From NCBI GenBank assembly GCA_024695545.1, contig JAILHZ010000002.1, positions 70,734 through 134,733 of the forward strand: DNA of 64,000 nucleotides. Direction: 5' to 3'. A model generated the notes under the pieces. The model did not search any database, had not been told where the DNA came from, and worked only from the letters and a program-made list of their open reading frames with translations. The stretch's first letter is position 1, and each line of letters starts with the position of its first letter. Positions 23,843 through 31,271 of the stretch are shown here, piece after piece. The stretch is from Clostridiales bacterium (GTDB lineage: Bacteria > Bacillota_A > Clostridia > Saccharofermentanales > Saccharofermentanaceae). The position numbers and the translations under genes are program-made.

Positions 23843-26657
23843 TGGAATCCTTTCCACAGCAATTCTTATACTTCTTGCCGCTTCCGCACGGACACGGATC
23901 ATTGCGGCCAACTTTCTTTGAGTCACGCTTTACAGGCTGGTTCTGTGTAATACCTGCCTGCTGATTGGCTTTAGCATCCACACCGGACTGCGCACGCTTA
24001 GCAACAGAATCCAGTTGGGCACTTCCGTGACCTTCCTGAAGTTTCTTCACGGTGTTTTTACGCTCAATACGCTGACCGGCCTCAATGTTAGCCTTCATAA
24101 TCAGACGGACTGTATCGTTCTGAATAAGCATATTCATCTCATCGAACATTTCAGAACCTTCGATACGGTATTCAACAACAGGATCCTTCTGGCCGACAGA
24201 TCTCATACCGATTGCATTACGGAGCTGATCCATAGCATCGATATGATCCATCCACTTCTGGTCAACATTGAAAAGCAGGATCTGACGCTCAGCCTCACGG
24301 AAGATCTCCGGAGTAAGCTCCTCATCACGCTTTTCGAGTTTCTCGAGGCCCTGTTCAACAAGTTTCTCGGATACTTCAGATGCATCAGCAGTTTCCTTTT
24401 CGCTGATCGTCTTAGAAAGATCTTCAAGAACCGGAACATCACCGAAAACATCGGCGATATTTGCCTTCAGGCCCTTGCACTCTTCTGTTCCGACATCGCC
24501 ATCAAGTGCTGCGCGGTCAACAATACGCTCGGCAACCGCAGTAAGCATCTTCTTGATCGTATCATGGATATCCACACCATCAAGAACTTTACGGCGCTGT
24601 TCATAAATAAGATTTCTCTGAACATTCATAACATCATCGTATTCGAGAACGTGACGTCTTGTACTGAAGTTCATGCCCTCAACCTTCTTCTGGGCACTTT
24701 CGATCTGCTTGGAGAGGATACCGGACTGGATCTCAACGGATTCATCTACACCGAGACGCTCAAATGCGGATGTTGCACGGTCACCACCGAACAGACGCAT
24801 CAGATCATCATCAAGTGCAAGGAAGAACTTCGTACGTCCCGGGTCACCCTGACGGCCGGCACGACCTCTTAACTGGTTATCAATACGGCGGGACTCATGA
24901 CGCTCTGTACCGACGATAAAGAGACCGCCAGCTTCTCTAACCTTCTCTGTTTCTTCCTTGATTTCTTCTTTAAATTTCTTCTCCAATGTAGAGAATCTTT
25001 CACGAGCTTCGAGAATAATTTCATCATCAGTCTCGTTATATGCAGTAGAAGCATCGATCAGTTCCTCAGTATAACCGAGTTTTCTCATTTCCTGCTTCGC
25101 CATAAACTCCGGGTTACCACCCAGCAGAATATCGGTACCACGACCAGCCATATTTGTAGCGATAGTAACTGCACCGTAACGGCCGGCCTGAGCAACGATC
25201 TCCGCCTCACGGAGATGGTTCTTAGCGTTCAATACATCATGCTTGATGCCCGCACGGGTAAAGATCTTAGACAAGAACTCGGACTTGCTTACTTCAACAG
25301 TACCGACAAGTACCGGCTGGCCTTTCTCATGAGCTTCCTTTACCTGACGGAGAACTGCTGCATACTTACCGCTCTGGTTCTTATAAACCGCATCATGCTC
25401 ATCAATACGTGCAATCGGCTTATTTGTCGGGATCTGGATAACGTCGAGACTGTAGATCTGACGGAACTCAGACTCCTCGGTATAAGCAGTACCGGTCATA
25501 CCGGCGAGTTTCTCATACATACGGAAGTAATTCTGGAAAGTAATCGTAGCCAGAGTCTTGGATTCTCTTTCGACCTTAACGCCTTCCTTTGCCTCAATTG
25601 CCTGATGGAGACCATCACTAAAACGGCGTCCATACATCAGACGGCCGGTAAAGTCGTCAACGATAATAACTTCACCATTCGTAACAACGTACTTCTGGTC
25701 ACGTTCCATGGTACCGTTCGCTTTAAGAGCATTATTGATATAGTGCTGAAGATCGAAGTTTTCCGGATCAGAAAGGTTATTAACACCGAAGTGCTTCTCT
25801 GCCTTCTCAATACCCTTGGCAGTAAGTACAGCAGTTCTTGCCTTCTCATCAACTACGTAGTCGCAGTCTCCGCTGACATCATCGATATCGACCTTTTCAT
25901 CTGTCTCAACAACGACAAACTTCTTAAGTGTCTTAACAAAGCGGTCCGCCTTGGTATACATATCGGAGGATTCTCCACCCATACCGGAAATGATAAGAGG
26001 TGTTCTTGCTTCATCGATCAGGATACTATCGACCTCGTCGACGATCGCATAAACGAGATCTCTCTGAACCATCTTCTCTTTTCTATCCACCATGTTATCA
26101 CGGAGGTAGTCAAATCCGAATTCATTATTCGTACCGTAAGTAATATCGGAATTGTAAGCCTTTCTTCTATCAGAATTATCCATGTCATGAACGATCAGTC
26201 CGACTGAAAGGCCGAGGTAGCGGTAAACCTTACCCATCCACTCACTGTCTCGCTTTGCCAGGTAATCGTTGACGGTTACGACATGAACACCGCGACCGGT
26301 AAGAGCATTGAGGTAAACCGGAAGAGTCGCCACGAGGGTCTTACCTTCACCGGTCTTCATCTCGGCGATACGGCCCTGATGAAGAATGATACCACCGATC
26401 AGCTGTACCTGATACGGTCTAAGTCCAAGAACTCTGTGTGCAGCCTCTCTGATCGTTGCAAATGCATCCGGAAGAATGTCATCAAGAGTCTCACCGTCAG
26501 CAAGACGCTTCTTCAGGACATCTGTCATGCCCTTTAATTCTTTTTCAGACATTTCTTTGTACTTATCAGACCGGCTCTCGATTTCCTCCACGATCGGCAT
26601 GATGTGTTTGATCTCATGATCGCTGTGCGTACCGAAGATCTTGGTAATAATGCTCAT
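23835..26657 (-). CDS. secA: Preprotein translocase ATPase SecA
   Basis: 940 residues, a normal full-length SecA. Walker A lies at MKTGEGKTLVA (about 100-110), DEVDSILIDEARTPLIISG follows, and the C-terminal half has MNFSTRRHVLEYDDVMN. The last 22 residues carry the SEC-C zinc motif [13 protein letters not shown]. It drives secreted proteins through SecYEG. The start overlaps the yerC-like stop (ATGA). The next gene, pnp, starts inside its final codons, so protein export and nucleoside salvage share one transcript. Confidence 0.97.
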   Translation of the reverse strand: MSIITKIFGTHSDHEIKHIMPIVEEIESRSDKYKEMSEKELKGMTDVLKKRLADGETLDDILPDAFATIREAAHRVLGLRPYQVQLIGGIILHQGRIAEMKTGEGKTLVATLPVYLNALTGRGVHVVTVNDYLAKRDSEWMGKVYRYLGLSVGLIVHDMDNSDRRKAYNSDITYGTNNEFGFDYLRDNMVDRKEKMVQRDLVYAIVDEVDSILIDEARTPLIISGMGGESSDMYTKADRFVKTLKKFVVVETDEKVDIDDVSGDCDYVVDEKARTAVLTAKGIEKAEKHFGVNNLSDPENFDLQHYINNALKANGTMERDQKYVVTNGEVIIVDDFTGRLMYGRRFSDGLHQAIEAKEGVKVERESKTLATITFQNYFRMYEKLAGMTGTAYTEESEFRQIYSLDVIQIPTNKPIARIDEHDAVYKNQSGKYAAVLRQVKEAHEKGQPVLVGTVEVSKSEFLSKIFTRAGIKHDVLNAKNHLREAEIVAQAGRYGAVTIATNMAGRGTDILLGGNPEFMAKQEMRKLGYTEELIDASTAYNETDDEIILEARERFSTLEKKFKEEIKEETEKVREAGGLFIVGTERHESRRIDNQLRGRAGRQGDPGRTKFFLALDDDLMRLFGGDRATSAFERLGVDESVEIQSGILSKQIESAQKKVEGMNFSTRRHVLEYDDVMNVQRNLIYEQRRKVLDGVDIHDTIKKMLTAVAERIVDRAALDGDVGTEECKGLKANIADVFGDVPVLEDLSKTISEKETADASEVSEKLVEQGLEKLEKRDEELTPEIFREAERQILLFNVDQKWMDHIDAMDQLRNAIGMRSVGQKDPVVEYRIEGSEMFDEMNMLIQNDTVRLIMKANIEAGQRIERKNTVKKLQEGHGSAQLDSVAKRAQSGVDAKANQQAGITQNQPVKRDSKKVGRNDPCPCGSGKKYKNCCGKDSND

Positions 26658-26992
26658 TTCTTTCCTTTTCCTTCCGTTTTTCCTTTTTCTGACTTCTCAG
26701 CCTGTATATTCATTCTGTCAAGCACTGTCCGATACCCATCTGCACCGTAATCCAGGCAACGCTTAACACGACTGATCGTTGCTGTGCTGACGCCTGTTTT
26801 CTCGAAGATCTCCGTGTAGGTATAACCCTTCGCAAGAAGGATCGCAACCTGAAACCTGGACGCAAGCGACTTGATTTCGGAGATCGTGCAGAGATCCTCA
26901 AAAAGAGAATAGCACTCATCTGTCGTCTCCAAAGTCAGGATTGCCTTGAAAAGATCATCCATATGCTCATCTTTTAACTTGTCGTTAACCAT
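26654..26992 (-). CDS. YerC/YecD family TrpR-like DNA-binding protein
   Basis: 112 residues. LFKAILTLETTDECYSLFEDLCTISEIKSLASRFQVAILL followed by the helix-turn-helix YTEIFEKTGVSTATISRVKRCL is the YerC/YecD pattern, related to the Trp repressor. The target is unknown for this family. A lysine/glutamate tail follows. The ribosome site is weak, so the exact start is uncertain. It sits between a small membrane protein and secA in one operon, which hints at local or self regulation, but no operator is recognisable. Confidence 0.85.
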   Translation of the reverse strand: MVNDKLKDEHMDDLFKAILTLETTDECYSLFEDLCTISEIKSLASRFQVAILLAKGYTYTEIFEKTGVSTATISRVKRCLDYGADGYRTVLDRMNIQAEKSEKGKTEGKGKK

Positions 26993-26996
26993 CGTT

Positions 26997-27230
26997 TCAC
27001 TCTGCGAGACTGATCAGATAATCAATAAAGCTGTCAAGATAGCCGGTAGACACAAAGAAAACACAGAGCGTTATCAAAAGAATCACGACGATAGCGATCA
27101 GAATGCGCTTCGTCATCAATTTTCTCTTGGCAACACGGAGAACATCACCGATGGACATTTCGCCATTTCTGCCGGAAGATGCCTGTTTTGTTGACCCGAC
27201 TTCTCTAACCTGCTCGATATTCTGTTTCAA
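26997..27230 (-). CDS. Small single-pass membrane protein
   Basis: 77 residues from a TTG at 27230, seven bases after GGAGG; the longer frame from 27308 has no ribosome site. The first 45 residues are polar and basic (GEMSIGDVLRVAKRKLMTKR); one hydrophobic helix (ILIAIVVILLITLCVFFV) is followed by a short tail STGYLDSFIDYLISLAE. No family recognised. It is the first gene of the secA operon, 4 bases before the yerC-like gene, behind a good promoter. Confidence 0.7.
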   Translation of the reverse strand: MKQNIEQVREVGSTKQASSGRNGEMSIGDVLRVAKRKLMTKRILIAIVVILLITLCVFFVSTGYLDSFIDYLISLAE

Positions 27231-27276
27231 TCTCTTTCCTCCGAAAACATAGCAACTCAAAATATCAACTCCTAAT

Positions 27277-27305
27277 ACTATACCGCAAGGAAAGAAATGT
27301 GACAA
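27277..27305 (-). promoter_or_regulatory. Promoter of the secA-pnp-ahcY-mtaD operon
   Basis: Minus strand: TTGTCA, 17-base spacer, TATAGT, about 40 bases before the TTG start of the small membrane protein. Confidence 0.7.
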
Positions 27306-27340
27306 CAACTTTTTTATATATATAAATTATATATAATACA

Positions 27341-28375
27341 CTAACTGTCAGATGTATCTGTATTATCGTAATGATGGGACTTTTCGTACTTTTCGATCTT
27401 CAGATCCACACCTTTCTCCGATGCATAAGACTTCATCTCATTAATATATCGTAGACTTTCCTCGGAACCGTTCTCCGGAATGACCAGAAGCAGCGTCTTC
27501 CGTGTATCCGGTAAAACAGTAACCGTTGTCCCCGAATACTCAGCGCCTTCAAACTCCTCAAGATCCTTAATATATGACCTCATTTTCTTCTTTACATTTC
27601 CACCATCCTGATAATATGGTGCCGTTGTATCCATACTTTTTATAGAGACGATCTCATTATCCGAATATGAACTGATTGTAGGAAAACTGCTCGGAAGATT
27701 ACCGCCGAAATGTTCTCTTATAGCTGTACCTCTTTCAAAATTATCAAGATCCCACACAGAATCCGTTTCTTTATCATCATCATCGTCTGCCTTTGTTCTC
27801 AGTGGTATCGCATCCGCATAAAGTGAAAACGAAGTACAGTAAGACCTCGGAATCTTTATCCTTCCGGCTTCAATATTATAATAAACGCAAACATATACGC
27901 ATTTGTCAGCACCTTCATAATCAAGATATACGGAGACATTCTGTACCAGATTATCGTAAATCCAGTCCTTATTGATCAGACTTCGGTATTCCTCGACGAT
28001 CCGGTCACGAACATATCGCCCGAACAATGCTGTTCCAATAACATCTTCAATATCCACGCCCGTAAGACCGGCAGCAGTTCCGAACAGTCCAAGGGTCTCA
28101 TCGAGCTTGTCTGTATCAATAGACGCTTTATCTGCAATTCCAAAGACAGAAACAACATCATCGACACATTGTATACCGTTTGAGGCAAATGGTATTGCTA
28201 CATTCAACTCTGAAACAACATTCTCTGATGCTCTCTGCATATAAAGCTCAGCGTTAACGGATGTTATCGACGAAATTGCTGCACAGATAAGCACAAGAAA
28301 CAAAGACATTGCAATAGATGCTTCCAAAACGATTGAACCAATTTCAGACCTTATCTTCTTATGTCCCCTTCTCAT
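27341..28375 (-). CDS. TadE-like membrane protein
   Basis: 344 residues from the ATG at 28375, ten bases after AAGGAGG. The N-terminus GSIVLEASIAMSLFLVLICAAISSI is a prepilin-like hydrophobic helix with a conserved glutamate, typical of TadE/TadF pseudopilins. The rest is an extracellular domain without recognisable motif; it includes an acidic DDDDDKE patch and a C-terminal half with VTVLPDTRKTLLLVIPENG. Likely part of a pilus or secretion assembly. It overlaps the gene upstream by 17 bases. The pilus ATPase (TadA) and platform genes (TadB/TadC) are not in the window. Confidence 0.68.
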   Translation of the reverse strand: MRRGHKKIRSEIGSIVLEASIAMSLFLVLICAAISSITSVNAELYMQRASENVVSELNVAIPFASNGIQCVDDVVSVFGIADKASIDTDKLDETLGLFGTAAGLTGVDIEDVIGTALFGRYVRDRIVEEYRSLINKDWIYDNLVQNVSVYLDYEGADKCVYVCVYYNIEAGRIKIPRSYCTSFSLYADAIPLRTKADDDDDKETDSVWDLDNFERGTAIREHFGGNLPSSFPTISSYSDNEIVSIKSMDTTAPYYQDGGNVKKKMRSYIKDLEEFEGAEYSGTTVTVLPDTRKTLLLVIPENGSEESLRYINEMKSYASEKGVDLKIEKYEKSHHYDNTDTSDS

Positions 28376-29747
28376 ACAATTCAAACCTCCTTTTCACCGA
28401 GTACGGATCATCAGAAAGCTTTCCCGTTGCACTGACGCCTGTATAGAGATGTTCCGAGCAGTCACGCCGGATCACGGTATTCATACGATCCAGAAGTTCA
28501 TCCTCGGGCACAAACAGCAGAAAAACACGAAAATAGTCACGATATGTCGTCTGCAGGTAATCATCGATTGCATAATTGTAAAAAAGGGGGACCTTTTTTC
28601 CCGAGGTAAGTTTAGAGGTATCCGAAACAGCACGCATAAAGGCCATAAAAAAGATAATGGTGTACTGAATCACAACCGGGTCAACATAAACAGTAAAGAA
28701 CGAGGAAACAAAGACAAGAATTGATATTACTTCTGCAATTCCAAATGCAAGTTCCATTTTCGATTCATCCATGAGAAAAGCACTGAAATCCAGTATTAAT
28801 CTTGTGCCTAGGATCATACCGTAAGAGACATTTTTGTTCGTCCCGGATGAGGAACTGCCAACCAGCAGATATTCTAGATCACAGGTATTTTCGCCATGAA
28901 TCTCCGAAAAAGGGATGCCGATAATGTTCGCTTCTTCAACGCTTCTGCTATTTTCCTCGTATTCTTTCACTCTGGAATCAAAAGAAAACGCGGCATATTC
29001 GTTGATCAAAAGCCTGTCGACGATCGACGGAAGCTGATAATCCATGTATTTATCCATCGCAGAGGTCATATAACCCACGCATGACGTATCAAACAATGAA
29101 ATAGGGACTGTCGTATCACCGATTTCCATTACGGCACTGACGTTCTTTTTCCAAACCTCATCAAGATCATCCACAAACGAATAGAAATCCGTGAGTTTGT
29201 CCTCTAAACCGTTCTCAGCGCACTTTTCCTCTACTTTCTCCCACATCTCAGAGAATTCTTCCCTGTTCAGAAAGTAATCCTGAAAAGTCGGAAGCCATGA
29301 GCTAATACCGGATCCGGTTATCGCATTTGTCCCTGTAAGTTTGGAAATTGATAACCCGAGTCGATCCATGATCCCAGATCCCTCAAATGCAAGCCCACGG
29401 AGACGCATATATTCTGAAATTGATTTACGCAGATCATCATTTGTAAACTCGTCCGTCAATTCATACTGAAATGACATATCCTGATATTTTTTCGTCATTT
29501 CATCGAACACGGCATGATCTGACTCTACCGAATCAAGAACATAGATACCATACCAATCCTGATAATTACGGTTAAACTGGGAAAGGATCTGCTCGACCTG
29601 ATGTGATACCGCAGTTGTAAGAATAACTTCCTGCTTCCGTCGGTACGCACCTTTTATATATATGCTCTCCAGAATAATCGCAGCAGAAAGAATGATACAT
29701 AGAAACAGAGTAATCGTACCTTTTCGGCCTTTAAATCTTATTTTCAT
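28359..29747 (-). CDS. Membrane protein resembling the DUF5702 family of tad loci
   Basis: 462 residues. RKGTITLFLCIILSAAIILESIYI at the N-terminus is a prepilin-like segment following a basic patch. A large helical extracellular domain follows, then two or three hydrophobic helices (about 335-385: MELAFGIAEVISILVFVSSFF and VVIQYTIIFFMAFM). The last 80 residues include FYNYAIDDYLQTTYRDYFRVFL and SVKRRFELYEKG. This layout matches, as I recall it, DUF5702-type proteins found with Tad pili in Clostridia; I cannot verify that. Function unknown. Confidence 0.65.
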   Translation of the reverse strand: MKIRFKGRKGTITLFLCIILSAAIILESIYIKGAYRRKQEVILTTAVSHQVEQILSQFNRNYQDWYGIYVLDSVESDHAVFDEMTKKYQDMSFQYELTDEFTNDDLRKSISEYMRLRGLAFEGSGIMDRLGLSISKLTGTNAITGSGISSWLPTFQDYFLNREEFSEMWEKVEEKCAENGLEDKLTDFYSFVDDLDEVWKKNVSAVMEIGDTTVPISLFDTSCVGYMTSAMDKYMDYQLPSIVDRLLINEYAAFSFDSRVKEYEENSRSVEEANIIGIPFSEIHGENTCDLEYLLVGSSSSGTNKNVSYGMILGTRLILDFSAFLMDESKMELAFGIAEVISILVFVSSFFTVYVDPVVIQYTIIFFMAFMRAVSDTSKLTSGKKVPLFYNYAIDDYLQTTYRDYFRVFLLFVPEDELLDRMNTVIRRDCSEHLYTGVSATGKLSDDPYSVKRRFELYEKGT

Positions 29748-29757
29748 AACGCACCTC

Positions 29758-30030
29758 CTAATTCAGGAGAATACGCAATGAATCACGTACACCTTTTCCG
29801 AATCTGTAGGCTTTTTCGGGGCAGCTCATCAGTACATCCCATTGATTATTCTCGCTTCTTTTGGATCGTACATGATAAATAGCCCCTTTCCTGTTATCCT
29901 CCTCCTGACACTCTACTGACAAAGACGCTATCTCATGAGTTCTCGAATAGACCACAGGACACATGGATAAAGTCACACATAGTATTGAAAAAACAATGGT
30001 AAAGACAATTGCTGTCTGCGTTGTATGCAT
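29758..30030 (-). CDS. Small pseudopilin-like membrane protein
   Basis: 90 residues from the ATG at 30030, with GGAGGTG nine bases upstream; a longer frame from 30066 is rejected. MHTTQTAIVFTIVFSILCV is a prepilin-like helix near the N-terminus, followed by a 65-residue outer domain with two cysteines (SVECQEED and LMSCPEK). No named family. It lies 10 bases before the DUF5702-like gene and opens the three-gene set. Confidence 0.62.
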   Translation of the reverse strand: MHTTQTAIVFTIVFSILCVTLSMCPVVYSRTHEIASLSVECQEEDNRKGAIYHVRSKRSENNQWDVLMSCPEKAYRFGKGVRDSLRILLN

Positions 30031-30129
30031 GTTCGTCACCTCCTGCCTCAATATAGCAGGAAGCAAAAAATAAATACGCAGATTTATTCGACAAAAAGTA
30101 GCAAAAGTACTACGAATGGGAGAAATATG

Positions 30130-30759
30130 TCAAAAGAACGGATTAAATCTCTTTTCGGAACCTAAGTCTGTTGACGGACCATGTCCTGGATAACAGACAA
30201 TATCATCATCCATCGTCTGAAGAAGACGGATCGAGTCAATCATATCCGAGTGGGACCCGCCAAGATCCGTCCTTCCAATGCTCCGCTTAAAAAGCATATC
30301 ACCGGTAAACATGATCTTTTTCCCATCTTCAAAAGAAAAAAGATAACAAACTGATCCCGAAGTATGACCCGGAGTGCAGACAGTCTTAATCGAAAATACC
30401 GGTTCAGCGCACATATCCAGATCTGCTGATGACATATCTGTCCCGGGAAGAATCTCAGATTTTACGTTTACGGAAACATTAATACCAAAACTCGCTGAAT
30501 GATTCAGATAAGGATCATTAAGCATTTTCTGATCCTGAGCGGAGATATAGATCGGACAGCCGAACTTCGAAACAATACCTTCTGCTTCAGCGATATGATC
30601 AAAATGTCCATGCGTGCAGAAAACAGCTTTTACATCAATATCAGAAAGCCCCGTCTCTTCCCACGGACAGCAGGGATCAATCACCAGCGCCTCGTTACCG
30701 AAACGAATGACATACATATTGGCACAAGCAAGGCCATAAGAAAATGAAAGGATATCCAT
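30130..30759 (-). CDS. MBL-fold hydrolase, glyoxalase II-like
   Basis: 209 residues. The two-metal site is complete: THGHFDH (H50, H52, D54, H55), CTPGHTSGS, FTGDMLF and CYPGHGPST. Such small MBL proteins are usually thioesterases of the glyoxalase II type. The gene lies five bases after a methylglyoxal-synthase-like gene, so a role in methylglyoxal handling is possible, but that neighbour has lost active-site residues. The ribosome site is weak, consistent with coupled translation. Confidence 0.88.
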   Translation of the reverse strand: MDILSFSYGLACANMYVIRFGNEALVIDPCCPWEETGLSDIDVKAVFCTHGHFDHIAEAEGIVSKFGCPIYISAQDQKMLNDPYLNHSASFGINVSVNVKSEILPGTDMSSADLDMCAEPVFSIKTVCTPGHTSGSVCYLFSFEDGKKIMFTGDMLFKRSIGRTDLGGSHSDMIDSIRLLQTMDDDIVCYPGHGPSTDLGSEKRFNPFF

Positions 30760-30764
30760 GAATA

Positions 30765-31166
30765 TCAGAATGAAGAATCCCGAACAAGTTCACGCCAGTC
30801 AAGATCACCGCGGTCAATAGCAAGGATCAGGATCTCGGCACTAGCAAGGTTCGTGGCATATGGAATACTATTGTAATCACACGCCTTGAGAAGCGGATTG
30901 ATCTCATTATAATTCGCCAGTTGTGTATCTCTCAGGTAAATAACAGAGTCGATTTCGTTATATTCTGCACGGGAAGCAAGCTGATCAAAACCACCGGAAT
31001 AATCTGTCGACAAGCCGACCACATTAAGATCAGCAGCTGATTCCAATAAGGTAGCTGTGTTATGAAGCGATATCAGAGTGTGTTTTGAAAGAAGCTGACG
31101 ATACGCAATACAAAAGTTTACAAGAAGCTCATTCTTCCGATTATCAGCCATAACAACAATCTTCAT
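30765..31166 (-). CDS. Degenerate methylglyoxal-synthase-like protein
   Basis: 133 residues from the ATG at 31166, eight bases after GGAGG; a longer frame from 31256 crosses the promoter and is rejected. The core matches MgsA in order: MKIVVMADNRKNELLVNFCIAY, LLSKHTLISL, YSGGFDQLAS, EYNEIDSVIYLRD and IPYATNLASAEILI. MgsA makes methylglyoxal from dihydroxyacetone phosphate. Here the phosphate loop (ATGTTG in MgsA) reads SLHNTA, the AHD histidine is absent, and the later PHxPD histidine is replaced by ANYNE. D61 and D80 remain. Probably not a working synthase; perhaps a ligand sensor. Confidence 0.8.
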   Translation of the reverse strand: MKIVVMADNRKNELLVNFCIAYRQLLSKHTLISLHNTATLLESAADLNVVGLSTDYSGGFDQLASRAEYNEIDSVIYLRDTQLANYNEINPLLKACDYNSIPYATNLASAEILILAIDRGDLDWRELVRDSSF

Positions 31167-31195
31167 TCCCGGTGCCTCCGAAAAAGTATATATAT

Positions 31196-31224
31196 ATTCT
31201 ACTAACTCAAGGGGAAATCTGCAA
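31196..31224 (-). promoter_or_regulatory. Promoter of the MGS-like and MBL genes
   Basis: Minus strand: TTGCAG, 17-base spacer, TAGAAT, about 25 bases before the GGAGG site of the MGS-like gene. Confidence 0.62.
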
Positions 31225-31271
31225 CTAAAATTTACTATTTTGCATAAAAAGTGCAAACAACTGCAGATTTC

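Noticed and set aside
24897..26207. 436-codon open frame opposite secA
   Set aside because: SecA on the other strand is certain. The frame is a product of codon bias, lacks motifs and has no ribosome site.
27306..27340. AT-rich TATATA tract considered as a replication origin or terminator
   Set aside because: No DnaA boxes or stable GC stem; it is simply the AT-rich spacer before the secA operon promoter.
31238..31257. Hairpin TTTGCA...TGCAAA upstream of the MGS-like gene, considered as mrdA terminator
   Set aside because: Stem is short and AT-rich with no T-run on the minus strand.
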